A stretch of DNA of 64,000 bases from Paramagnetospirillum caucaseum (GCF_000342045.1 NZ_AONQ01000001.1:124001-188000), one strand, 5' to 3'; counted from the stretch's first letter, positions 7,947 to 15,253 are shown. Numbers and translations: made by a program. Notes: generated by a model not told the origin, from the letters alone.

Positions 7947-8161
7947 GGCGGACGCCCCGCCTTTTCCCAGGCGAGGCAGGCGTCGATGCCATCGGCGGGC
8001 AATGACGGGTACGACCGGAAAATATCGAAGCGGCTTTTGCCCGTCCGCACTTCCGCCAGGACAGTATCGGCGGGAATGCGCGTCCCCGCCACCACCGGCA
8101 CCCCGCCCAGAATGCCGTCGTCGCTGACCACCATGGCCGCTACCTGTTTACCGGTCGCCAT
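7928..8161 (-). CDS. DUF433 putative antitoxin
   Basis: A 77-residue DUF433 protein, with the family signature GGVPVVAGTRIPADTVLAEV followed by a short helical C-terminus. DUF433 proteins usually have an HTH-like fold and pair with DUF5615 toxins, neutralising them and probably repressing the operon. The frame is open upstream to 8254. AGGAGG directly abuts the ATG at 8167 but lies six bases before the ATG at 8161, so 8161 is preferred. It overlaps the toxin gene by 19 bases, indicating translational coupling. The pair sits between the two protease units of the island. Confidence 0.8.
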   Translation of the reverse strand: MATGKQVAAMVVSDDGILGGVPVVAGTRIPADTVLAEVRTGKSRFDIFRSYPSLPADGIDACLAWEKAGRPPCAIHS

Positions 8162-8598
8162 GACCATCCTCCTGAAACTTCCTGGAAATATGGTCCCGGT
8201 CATTTCGGTTCGCAACGGAAATTGGTGCAGGGGTTCGAGTCGGCATTCCCGCATCGTGCATTGGGACGCCGAGGCGGGCGAACATGGCGTGGAGATCGAG
8301 GGCGAGATCGTGGCGCTGCTTCAGGCCGGGACAAACAAAAACGCCGCAGCTTTTGAGGCTGCGGCGAATTCGTTCAAGTTGGTTGCGGGGGCACGCCACC
8401 ATTTGCCGCGAACATCGCTCAGGAAGCCTAAGTTGATTGCGGGGACTTCATGCAGCTTTGGATATAGAAATCAACGTCAGTTACGTCCCACTTGCCCGCA
8501 TCGCTAGATCGGGCAATCAGCCCCGACCTGTTGCCGCTTGTCCGCGAGGTATATGTACGGTGTAAGCGACCAGCACATAGCCTCTCACACTCGGGCAT
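8162..8598. other. intergenic stretch of 437 bases
   Basis: I see no credible gene here. It holds the DUF433 ribosome site, a minus-strand terminator (8331-8366) and two degenerate direct repeats, AAGTTGGTTGCGGGG and AAGTTGATTGCGGGG (around 8377 and 8430), which suggest a scar of an older insertion or duplication. Confidence 0.4.
8331..8366 (-). terminator. rho-independent terminator (minus strand)
   Basis: CGCCGCAGC (8342-8350) and GCTGCGGCG (8358-8366) form a perfect nine-base stem. On the minus strand it is followed by TTTTTGTTTG (complement of 8331-8340). It would terminate transcription from the minus-strand gene at 8599-8808. Confidence 0.75.
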
Positions 8599-8808
8599 TC
8601 AAGCCATCCAATGCTGATCTGCGTCGCCTCGAATTTCGTAGATGCGTCGGCGGATTGCCCCTGCGGCCTTATCGGCTTCCTGGAATTCGGGCGAGTCCAT
8701 GCCCTTGGCGATGCAAACGGCGCCAGCTTGGCTTACGGCGGCAACATACTCCGCATAGAGTTGCCGCAACACTTCCCCTTCCTCGGGGCTGATAACGGTT
8801 CTGGTCAC
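8599..8808 (-). CDS. small hypothetical protein
   Basis: A 69-residue, largely helical protein (GTG start, then TRTVISPEEGEVLRQLYAEY). The frame is open upstream to 8871, but GGAGG lies a few bases before the GTG at 8808, supporting that start. It has a single Cys and no membrane or export signal. A strong minus-strand terminator follows at 8331-8366. No family is recognised. It is divergent from the caspase-like unit, with the duplicated regulatory module between them. Confidence 0.5.
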   Translation of the reverse strand: MTRTVISPEEGEVLRQLYAEYVAAVSQAGAVCIAKGMDSPEFQEADKAAGAIRRRIYEIRGDADQHWMA

Positions 8809-8889
8809 GCCTTTCCTCCGTCCGATGCATTCCGCTAAGCATAAAGGAGGCGAGGCAGATTTCCGATCCAAATCCGACGGGGAATGGCA

Positions 8890-8988
8890 GAAAAATTCTT
8901 GGCAAAAATCCTTCCCACGTCCGTCTTATGGCCTAACAGGTGGCCATGCTATCGTTTCGGGCAGGAGGCTATCCAGAGGGGAATGGAA
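8890..8988 (+). promoter_or_regulatory. duplicated upstream module B (candidate ECF-type promoter)
   Basis: Homologue of the module at 3160-3262. It has AAAAATT and AAAAATC tracts, CCGTCTTATGG (8921-8931), CTAAC (8933-8937), CCATGCTATCGTTTCG (8944-8959), ATCCAGAGGGG and ATGGAAATGTTC. The TAAC-to-CGTT spacing is 15 bases here and 16 in module A. Preservation of the two core words while the spacing and flanks diverge suggests functional constraint by a common regulator. Confidence 0.6.
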
Positions 8989-9081
8989 ATGTTCAATATA
9001 CGCAAGGCTGGCCGTATTGTCAGGGTAAATACCGACCTCAAAGAGAGACTTATGTTCAATGCTTGGGCGGAAAGGGGATAG
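8983..9081 (+). CDS. possible 32-residue leader ORF before the caspase-like gene
   Basis: An ATG at 8983, in the same position of the duplicated module as the start of the protease gene at 3257, opens a 32-codon frame (MEMFNIRKAGRIVRV...AWAERG). It ends five bases before the ATG of the SEL1/caspase gene. The first residues (MEMFNIRK) match the protease N-terminus (MGMFFTRK). It could be a coupling leader or a relic of the duplicated gene start. It lacks a signal peptide. Confidence 0.4.
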   Translation: MEMFNIRKAGRIVRVNTDLKERLMFNAWAERG

Positions 9082-9085
9082 CGCA

Positions 9086-11146
9086 ATGGGACCGGTGACG
9101 AAGTTGTCGGCGATGGCTGCCGCCGTGCTCCTATGCCTGACCGCGATGGCATCGGCCCAGTCAGTTGAGGATGCAGTGGCCGCCTCTTCGCGCGGTGATT
9201 ATACGACGGCTCTCAGTGTTCTACGGTCACTGGCTGAGCAGGGAAATACCGAGGCGCAGAGTATCCTTGGAGCCTACTACGCTAACGGTCTGGGAGTTTC
9301 CCAGGATTACGCCGAGGCTATGCGCTGGTATCGCAAGGCAGCTGAGCAGGGAAATACCATGGCGCAGGTCGACCTTGGAAACGGGTACGCTAGCGGCTCA
9401 GGAGTCCCCAAAAATTTTACCGAGGCTTATAAGTGGTATCGGAGAGCAGCAGAACAAGGAATTGCGGCAGCCCAATTCAATCTCGGAATTTTGCTCGCTT
9501 GGGACCAAGGAACACCTCAGGAACACATTGAAGCAGTCAGTTGGTTCCGCAAAGCAGCCAGCCAGGGGCTTGCTCATGCTCAATACAGCCTAGGTCAAAT
9601 GTACGCCATTGGCCGAGGCGTTCCCCAGGACTTTGCCGAAACTGTTAAATGGTATCGCAAAGCCGCTGAACAGGGGCTTGTCGAGGCGCAAGGTAGCCTT
9701 GGAGCCATGTACGCCCTGGGTAAAGGAACAACCCAGGATTACGCCGAAAGTGTTAAATGGTACCGCAAAGCCGCTGAACAGGGGTTCGTGGACGCCCAAC
9801 TCAGCCTCGGTCAAATGTACGCCTTTGGCGGAGCCATTCCCCAAGATTTTGTGCTGGCTCATATGTGGTTCAACCTTGCCGCAGCTAATGGCAATCAAGA
9901 AGCGGTAAAGAATAGGGATCATACAGCCAAATTCATGAACCCAGCCCAGTTGACCGAGGCCCAGAAGCTTGCCCGGGAGTGGAAGCCAAAAACCCTATCT
10001 GGCCCTTGGGAAAAATTCGCCCAAGCTGGAGCCGCCAATCCTTTCGATCAGTTCGACCCTCCGAAAGTTGCTGCCCCTCCCAAAGCCCACGCTGGAGCAG
10101 CCCCAACTCTATCGGTCAAGCCTGTTGCCACAACCCCATCCTCCACCATCGATGTGGCCGGGAACGTTTCCAGCAAGGGGCGGATCACCTCCCTCCAGAT
10201 CGATGGCACGGATGTGCCTCTTCAGTCCGGTGGCGGGTTCTCCGTGCGCCGGGGCATTCCTTTGGGGGAGAGCGTAATCCGACTGGTTGCGACTGACGAG
10301 TGGGGGCAGTCAGCCGAAGCCACAGTGAAGGTGACGCGTATCACCGCGTCCACTGAAACGACGCTGGCAAGATTGTCTCCAGGTCACCTCAACGGCAAGT
10401 CTCGCCCCAACGCCATCGCCCTAATTATCGGCATCGAGCATTACAAGAGCGCCCCGCCCGCCGAATTCGCCGAAAACGACGCCCGCCGGTTCTACGACTA
10501 CGCCACCAGTGCCCTGGGGGTTCCGGCGTCGCGGGTCAAGCTGCTGACTGGAGCCGATGCTCAGCGGGTGGATGTGGAGGCCGCCATTCTGACATGGCTG
10601 AAGCCGCAGGTGGTCAGGGGCCAGACCGAGGTGTTCCTCTTCTTCTCCGGCCATGGCCTCGCTTCCGACGACGGCAAGGATTTGTACCTGCTGCCCCAGG
10701 ACGGCAATCGCGCGCTGCTGGATCGCTCTGCCCTGCGCCGCAAGGAACTGATCGACATGATCGTGGACAGTGGGGCTAAATCGGCCACCTTGTTCCTCGA
10801 CACCTGCTATTCCGGCGGAACGCGGGGCAAGGAGACTCTGGTTTCCTCCGCTCGTCCGATCCTGGTGGCGGCCAAGGAGCAGACGGTGCCTGCCAATGTC
10901 ACGATCCTGGCCGCAGCCGGGAACGACCAGTTGTCCAGTTCGCTGACCCAGGCCAAGCATGGGCTGTTCAGCTACTTCCTGATGAAGGGCCTGGAGGGCG
11001 ACGCCGCCGGTCCCGACCGAACCATCACCGCCGCCAAGCTGGAAGCCTATCTTGCCGAGAAGATTCCCGCCGAGGCCGCCAAGCTGGGCCGCACCCAGAC
11101 GCCTCAGTTGATCGGCGACGGTAATCGGGTGGTCTCATCATGGTGA
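9086..11146 (+). CDS. exported SEL1-repeat / caspase-like (C14) protease
   Basis: A 686-residue protein. A signal peptide (MGPVTKLSAMAAAVLL...AMASAQ) is followed by about seven SEL1 repeats of 36 residues (about 45-285, with KWYRKAAEQG units). A linker and a beta-sandwich or Ig-like segment (about 350-425, VAGNVSSKGRITSLQIDG) come next, then a caspase-like p20 domain from about 440. The catalytic dyad is visible: His523 in FFSGHG and Cys574 in LDTCYSG. SEL1 repeats usually bind partner proteins. The start at 9086 gives the signal peptide. The frame shares its control module with the trypsin-like operon. It is probably a periplasmic effector protease, and its specificity and trigger are unknown. 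Confidence 0.88.
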   Translation: MGPVTKLSAMAAAVLLCLTAMASAQSVEDAVAASSRGDYTTALSVLRSLAEQGNTEAQSILGAYYANGLGVSQDYAEAMRWYRKAAEQGNTMAQVDLGNGYASGSGVPKNFTEAYKWYRRAAEQGIAAAQFNLGILLAWDQGTPQEHIEAVSWFRKAASQGLAHAQYSLGQMYAIGRGVPQDFAETVKWYRKAAEQGLVEAQGSLGAMYALGKGTTQDYAESVKWYRKAAEQGFVDAQLSLGQMYAFGGAIPQDFVLAHMWFNLAAANGNQEAVKNRDHTAKFMNPAQLTEAQKLAREWKPKTLSGPWEKFAQAGAANPFDQFDPPKVAAPPKAHAGAAPTLSVKPVATTPSSTIDVAGNVSSKGRITSLQIDGTDVPLQSGGGFSVRRGIPLGESVIRLVATDEWGQSAEATVKVTRITASTETTLARLSPGHLNGKSRPNAIALIIGIEHYKSAPPAEFAENDARRFYDYATSALGVPASRVKLLTGADAQRVDVEAAILTWLKPQVVRGQTEVFLFFSGHGLASDDGKDLYLLPQDGNRALLDRSALRRKELIDMIVDSGAKSATLFLDTCYSGGTRGKETLVSSARPILVAAKEQTVPANVTILAAAGNDQLSSSLTQAKHGLFSYFLMKGLEGDAAGPDRTITAAKLEAYLAEKIPAEAAKLGRTQTPQLIGDGNRVVSSW

Positions 11147-11205
11147 GGACGAGACGACGCACACATCAAGAGAGGGCGCGCCGTCGCCCCTGCATTTAGA
11201 GGCGG

Positions 11206-11634
11206 ATGGAAATGGTATATCTGATCGGACTCATCGTAATTTCTCCGCTCTGGGGAATGCTCTCAACTCAGCTGTTCCTCCAGTCCTGGCTGTCTTTCAT
11301 CAATCTCGGCATATGCCTCATCGGCTTCATCCGAGGCAAGACCGCCCGTCGCGACAACCTGATCGGAATCGGAGTTTGCTTGTTGTCCGTGGCGCTGTTC
11401 TCGGCGGGCCTCTGGCTCGGGCAGTGGATTCTTGCCGAGCACTCCCCCTTTGGACAAACTCAGTCTGAAAATGTCGTGTATTGGGTATTCTGCGCCATCT
11501 CGGCGCTTTTCATGGTTCCCCAGATGCTGAAGCGGATCGGAAAGTCATGGAAGCAAGCCACCGTCCCCGGCGAGCGCGAAAGTGATTACTTCAAGAATCG
11601 CGCCAAGATGGCTCAGAATGACGCAGGACGATGA
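11206..11634 (+). CDS. small membrane protein
   Basis: A 142-residue protein with about four hydrophobic segments (about residues 3-20, 23-43, 52-75 and 90-107) and a basic cytoplasmic-type C-terminus (LKRIGKSWKQ...KNRAKMAQNDAGR). A second ATG at 11212 is better spaced from AGAGG and may be the real start, six bases later. It follows the caspase-like gene by about 60 bases on the same strand, and is probably cotranscribed. No family is recognised. It could anchor or insulate the effector system in the inner membrane, but this is contextual inference only. Confidence 0.6.
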   Translation: MEMVYLIGLIVISPLWGMLSTQLFLQSWLSFINLGICLIGFIRGKTARRDNLIGIGVCLLSVALFSAGLWLGQWILAEHSPFGQTQSENVVYWVFCAISALFMVPQMLKRIGKSWKQATVPGERESDYFKNRAKMAQNDAGR

Positions 11635-11638
11635 AAGC

Positions 11639-12223
11639 CTATTGGCCCGGCCTGTTCACCAGTATGCCTTGATTGTTCGCAAGATTCTGCTGTGGGGATA
11701 GCGCCGTTGAATGCGCTCCGTGCTCTCGCCAATTCGCTCTGTACCGATGGGCTAACGCATTGTCGCTGATTACCAACACATTCTCCGCATTCCGGTCCTG
11801 GGCAGCTTGGCTGAAGTTAAATGACCCGGTAATAACTCGGCTCTGGTCGATGACCATGATCTTGTTGTGGGCGATGGCATGGGCGCGGTCGATGAAGACG
11901 GGGACCCCAGCCTCTTTCAGGGCTTTGGCCGCCAAAGCCCCTTTCTTCTCGCATTCACCCCGGTCCTTGCAGACGTTGCTCTTGTCCAGAATCACCTGGA
12001 CATCGACGCCGCGGCGCTTGGCATCGGCCAATGCCGTCACGATATCGGGGCTGGTGAACGAATATGCCTGGACCAGCACTTGACGCCGGGCACTGGCGAT
12101 CTGATCCACGATCAGGTCAGTGCAGGCCTCGCCGGGGGTGAAGCAGACGCCAATGATCTCGGTCGCTGCGGCAGGAGATGCCGACAAGCTCAGGATCATT
12201 GCGAAAAGGACGCTATGCTTCAC
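11639..12223 (-). CDS. exported PLD-family (HKD) nuclease-like protein
   Basis: A 194-residue protein with a signal peptide (MKHSVLFAMILSLSASPAAA). It has a single phospholipase-D motif: HNKIMVID followed by GSFNFS (H-x-K-x4-D then G-S-x-N). One HKD motif per chain, an N-terminal export signal and about 190 residues match the Nuc-type endonuclease group, which work as dimers. It is therefore probably periplasmic and acts on nucleic acid, although a phospholipid substrate cannot be excluded. It ends five bases after the converging membrane-protein gene and shares its strand with the sigma/anti-sigma pair. Defence against incoming DNA or a lethal effector role are both possible. Confidence 0.82.
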   Translation of the reverse strand: MKHSVLFAMILSLSASPAAATEIIGVCFTPGEACTDLIVDQIASARRQVLVQAYSFTSPDIVTALADAKRRGVDVQVILDKSNVCKDRGECEKKGALAAKALKEAGVPVFIDRAHAIAHNKIMVIDQSRVITGSFNFSQAAQDRNAENVLVISDNALAHRYRANWREHGAHSTALSPQQNLANNQGILVNRPGQ

Positions 12224-12297
12224 CGGGTGGCCTCAACGGCTGAGATGACCTCATAAGCCGTTAGACGAGCACTCCACCGGTTTTCCTGGAAAATTTC

Positions 12298-13017
12298 TTA
12301 GCGGACAGAAGGCTTCGGCCCAGGCATGACGTCACCCCCTTCGGGGGCGACCTGCGGCATGCTCCTCGTGGCTGACGGCGGAGGCATGGTTTCCTGGGAT
12401 GCTGCCGGAGCCAGATAGGTCGGAGCCGTCTTCTCTCCGGCCACCACCGGGGGAGGCATGCTTTCCCCTTGGCGGGGTTGAGGCTGGGCAAGCCTGGGGC
12501 CATCAGCGGGCGCAACAGGTGTTGGAGCAGACTTGGCGGTAACCGGCTGGGTGGTGTCGGTCGGAGGGGCGGTGCGGCTGACGATAACCAACACGGCCAA
12601 GGCGGCAACCGTCACAGCCAGCGCGACTCCCGACCATTTCCAGATTGGGAATGACCGACGTGGTGACGACGGCAATATCGCCGCCGGTCGGCTCATGGCG
12701 ATGGTGGATGCCACCAAGTCAGCAGGGGCAGCGTCCCGTGATGTCGCCACGTTTTCCAGGAACGCATCGGCGCTGGCAAGGTCGTGCAAGGCAGCAGCCG
12801 ATTGCGACAGGCGAGCATGAAGGTCGTTCTGCTTGGCTTCGTCCAAGCCACCATCCATATAGGCGACCAGTTGGACAACATCCAGCGTGTCCGATTCGCC
12901 GTGATCCAGATCGGCGGCAAGGTGGGCGACTTGGCGTGGATGGGCAGCATTGTCCGCCACATTGTCGGCATCGCCGAAAAGCCGCTCGAACAGCGCATGA
13001 AGGGTGCCGGGGGTCAC
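12298..13017 (-). CDS. anti-sigma-factor-like membrane protein
   Basis: A 239-residue protein with a GTG start preceded by GAGGAG. Residues about 45-95 (LVAYMDGGLDEAKQNDLHARL) resemble the anti-sigma helical domain of zf-HC2-type regulators, but the His-x3-Cys-x2-Cys zinc site is absent. A single transmembrane helix (about 126-146, after FPIWKW) is followed by a long Pro/Ala-rich periplasmic tail (to residue 239). It lies 25 bases after the sigma gene, so the pair is cotranscribed. The likely role is to hold the sigma factor at the membrane and release it when the tail senses an envelope signal, perhaps by proteolysis. Confidence 0.7.
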   Translation of the reverse strand: MTPGTLHALFERLFGDADNVADNAAHPRQVAHLAADLDHGESDTLDVVQLVAYMDGGLDEAKQNDLHARLSQSAAALHDLASADAFLENVATSRDAAPADLVASTIAMSRPAAILPSSPRRSFPIWKWSGVALAVTVAALAVLVIVSRTAPPTDTTQPVTAKSAPTPVAPADGPRLAQPQPRQGESMPPPVVAGEKTAPTYLAPAASQETMPPPSATRSMPQVAPEGGDVMPGPKPSVR

Positions 13018-13042
13018 GGTCTGATGTCTCCTCGCTGAACCA

Positions 13043-13927
13043 TTAGACGGACGCCTTCCACATTTTGACCGCTGGATGTTTGTCCAGGGTTTCCCGCAGC
13101 CGGGCCATGACCCGCTGCTTCAACTTGTAGACCTCCTCCACCGGGCGACGCATCTGACGCGCCACCTCCCGCGCCGGGATAGGTTCGCCGCTGCCCAATG
13201 CGATGTGCAGGTATAGGCGCTCCGTCTCGGAAAGGGCGGCGGCGGCCTCCCGCAGAACCTCGGATGCCAACGACAACAGGCGGTCCCCTTCCTGCTCCAA
13301 CAGGGCATCTTCCGGCGATGGCTGGTCCGAGGGGATGTCCTCCCATTCCGTTGTCTGGGCCTCGGTTCTTTGCCGCCCCAGCGGCATGGTGCTGCGGATG
13401 AAGTCGATCAACAGCCGATCAACCATCTGCAACACGAAGCCGGTGAAGCTGCCAATGCCGCGATACGCCTTCAGCCGCCGGTAATCATCGGCAATCAAGG
13501 CCACGCAGATGTCCTGGTAGGCATCCTGGCGTAAATCCGCACGATCTGCTCCGGGAAGGCGGCGGTTGATGATGCGGTTGATGTCGGCGGCGAAGAACCG
13601 CTCGAACGCGGCCCAGCCATCGGACGCAGAATGGACATTGAACAGGCGCAACAGCCGCTCGGCCAGCACATCCCTGGTCACCAGGGCGACGAAGGTCTCG
13701 ATCCTGCTGGACCCGTTATAGGCTCGCAGCCGCCGAAATCCATCGGCGCGAAGGCCGTCCATGACATCCGAAAAGGCGGCGCGGGAATCGGCGTCGTCAC
13801 CACAGAGCAATCGGCAGGCTGTCCAGACCGTATCGGCAATGCGGCGCACAAGCCTGTCCCAAGCCAGCGGCTTGGCATCCAGGACATCACGGACAAGGGC
13901 GCGATTTTCGACGGTGTGAATGGTCAT
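13043..13927 (-). CDS. sigma factor with tandem sigma2-like regions
   Basis: A 294-residue protein resembling ECF-type sigma factors, but with the sigma2 region apparently duplicated. Residues about 23-96 and 105-178 align, most clearly FRRLRAYNGSSRIETFV (64-80) with YRRLKAYRGIGSFTGFV (149-165). A C-terminal sigma4-like helix-turn-helix (about 228-280, LSETERLYLHIAL, EVARQMRRPVEEVYKLKQ) follows. Typical ECF factors are about 170-200 residues, so the extra 90 or so are explained by the second copy. It is followed by a membrane anti-sigma-like gene. The two duplicated modules at 3160 and 8890 are the obvious candidate targets. The ribosome site before the ATG is weak. Confidence 0.78.
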   Translation of the reverse strand: MTIHTVENRALVRDVLDAKPLAWDRLVRRIADTVWTACRLLCGDDADSRAAFSDVMDGLRADGFRRLRAYNGSSRIETFVALVTRDVLAERLLRLFNVHSASDGWAAFERFFAADINRIINRRLPGADRADLRQDAYQDICVALIADDYRRLKAYRGIGSFTGFVLQMVDRLLIDFIRSTMPLGRQRTEAQTTEWEDIPSDQPSPEDALLEQEGDRLLSLASEVLREAAAALSETERLYLHIALGSGEPIPAREVARQMRRPVEEVYKLKQRVMARLRETLDKHPAVKMWKASV

Positions 13928-14204
13928 CAGGGATCGAAAAGTATCAAGACGTGCAGAAGGTTAGCCTGATCCGAACCATCCGTCTCGATCCTTGAGTATC
14001 TACGGACCTGAATGGCATCGCAGCCATGGACACTTCCATCGGGGAGATGTCGGACATTTCCCTCGCTGCCATCCCCAGGCTGCTTCCTCCGGCGCGGCAA
14101 ACACGAACTGCCGAGCCGTTGGCTTGCGGGGGACAAGCCACCTCTCCACAGGTTTTTCTTTGCAAAAAGTCCCCGCGACAAGGGGCAAACATGAAGGTGA
14201 CAAA
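13928..14204. other. divergent intergenic region
   Basis: This 277-bp spacer lies between the sigma gene (minus) and the AT-rich gene at 14205 (plus). It should hold promoters for both. A clean copy of the CCGTCTTATGG/CGTTTCG module is not seen here, so the sigma gene does not appear to be controlled by the same element. Confidence 0.4.
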
Positions 14205-14978
14205 ATGGAAAAATTCAAAATGACCGTTCGGGCCGAGATAAGCGAAAAAGCCAGTCAATGGCTTTTCGATAACCTCGGCCAGAAAGGCCATGATTCATGG
14301 CTTGAGACCAAAGGTAGACGGGTATACGACAGAAATGATCCGCATATAGCTGTCGATTACTTTCTTCCGATGGATAAGAAGCGTTATCTGACGATGTTCA
14401 GGATCAAGTTCGTCGAGGAAACGCCGCAACTTGTAACTATGACGAAGGCAGATATAAGGCGGTGCAATGTTGCCTTCATTGAAGACTTAGAAAACGAAAT
14501 TGGAAGGAAAATGCCAAAAAATGGCACCACAAAATACTTCTTTGACACAATGCCGATATGCAATGCTGATTTCAGCGATCCTGGGCAATACATAAAGGCT
14601 ACAGGCGCATTGTGGAATGCGTTCCCGCAAAGCCTTGGAGTTGTTAAGGAAGTATCTGGGTATTTTGACCTTATAATCAGACCAAATCTTCTGACCGATA
14701 AGGTTGCGTCATCAATAATTTTTGATCTTGAAAAGGCATTATTTCGGTTCCTTCACGACGGCCAACCACTCCCCCTAATCTACAAGGTCGGGCGTATCCT
14801 GACAGATTACTATGTCTTCGACTGGATCAACGCTATGTCAACGATGCTGCATGTGGTGCAAATGGTCCATCCATTCGAGATTGGAGGGGGCATTGATCAT
14901 TATGTCGCGGAATTTCAAAATCAGACCAAGATACCGCCAAGAAACAGGGCACTTCAAGTCACAAACGCTGCCGAGTAA
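14205..14978 (+). CDS. hypothetical protein, AT-rich gene
   Basis: A 257-residue protein (MEKFKMTVRAEISEKASQWL...) that I do not recognise. The ATG at 14205 has AAGGTGA upstream. The frame extends further but without such support. Base composition is clearly lower in GC than the flanking genes, with Lys, Asn and Ile in place of Arg and Ala, a sign of a different origin. No signal peptide or membrane segment is seen. Features include a central GTTKYFFDTMPICNADF and a C-terminal hydrophobic stretch, YYVFDWINAMSTMLHVV. It is followed by a short gene at 15023. Confidence 0.6.
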   Translation: MEKFKMTVRAEISEKASQWLFDNLGQKGHDSWLETKGRRVYDRNDPHIAVDYFLPMDKKRYLTMFRIKFVEETPQLVTMTKADIRRCNVAFIEDLENEIGRKMPKNGTTKYFFDTMPICNADFSDPGQYIKATGALWNAFPQSLGVVKEVSGYFDLIIRPNLLTDKVASSIIFDLEKALFRFLHDGQPLPLIYKVGRILTDYYVFDWINAMSTMLHVVQMVHPFEIGGGIDHYVAEFQNQTKIPPRNRALQVTNAAE

Positions 14979-14984
14979 CTACGC

Positions 14985-15022
14985 ATAAATACTTCTATGG
15001 AAACATGAAATGGAGGAAAAAT
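14985..15022 (+). promoter_or_regulatory. TATAAATA-like element and ribosome site
   Basis: GCATAAATAC (14985-14994) stands about 29 bases before the ATG of the small gene at 15023, with ATGGAGG between. The same layout, TATAAATAC then ATGGAGG, precedes the minus-strand gene 78-299. It recalls T4-type late promoters (TATAAATA), but an ordinary AT-rich -10 box is equally possible. Confidence 0.35.
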
Positions 15023-15253
15023 ATGCGACTAAATGAGCTAACAGTTTCGGCGACTGACGCCGTATCCGTCACTCCATCCAATAATGATGATATTTACTTT
15101 GCGGAAGACGGGACATTAGGTGCCGGTCTGATTGGTATTCTTGATGCACTCAAATCGGCAACGCACCGAGCAGAGCGCCTGATCGATATCATCATCATGC
15201 GAGCAGATAGGCGGGCAATAGACAGCAGAAAGGTCAAAGTGAAATGCGTATGA
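15023..15253 (+). CDS. small hypothetical protein
   Basis: A 76-residue protein (MRLNELTVSATDAVSVTPSNNDDIYF...). The frame begins at 15005, but ATGGAGG lies directly upstream of the ATG at 15023. The middle (GTLGAGLIGILDALKSATHRAERLI) is helical, and the C-terminus is basic (RADRRAIDSRKVKVK). It is related in its opening residues to the protein of 78-299 (MRYHEF), and both have a TATAAATAC-like element upstream. The function is unknown. It may belong to the same cargo family. Confidence 0.5.
   Translation: MRLNELTVSATDAVSVTPSNNDDIYFAEDGTLGAGLIGILDALKSATHRAERLIDIIIMRADRRAIDSRKVKVKCV

Noticed and set aside
7557-8507. Plus-strand frame of 316 codons over the DUF433/DUF5615 pair
   Set aside because: It has no domain, and the minus-strand pair has correct family motifs, overlap and ribosome site.
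9200-9900. DNA tandem repeats of about 108 bases
   Set aside because: These are explained by the SEL1 protein repeats of the caspase-like gene rather than by a separate repeat element.
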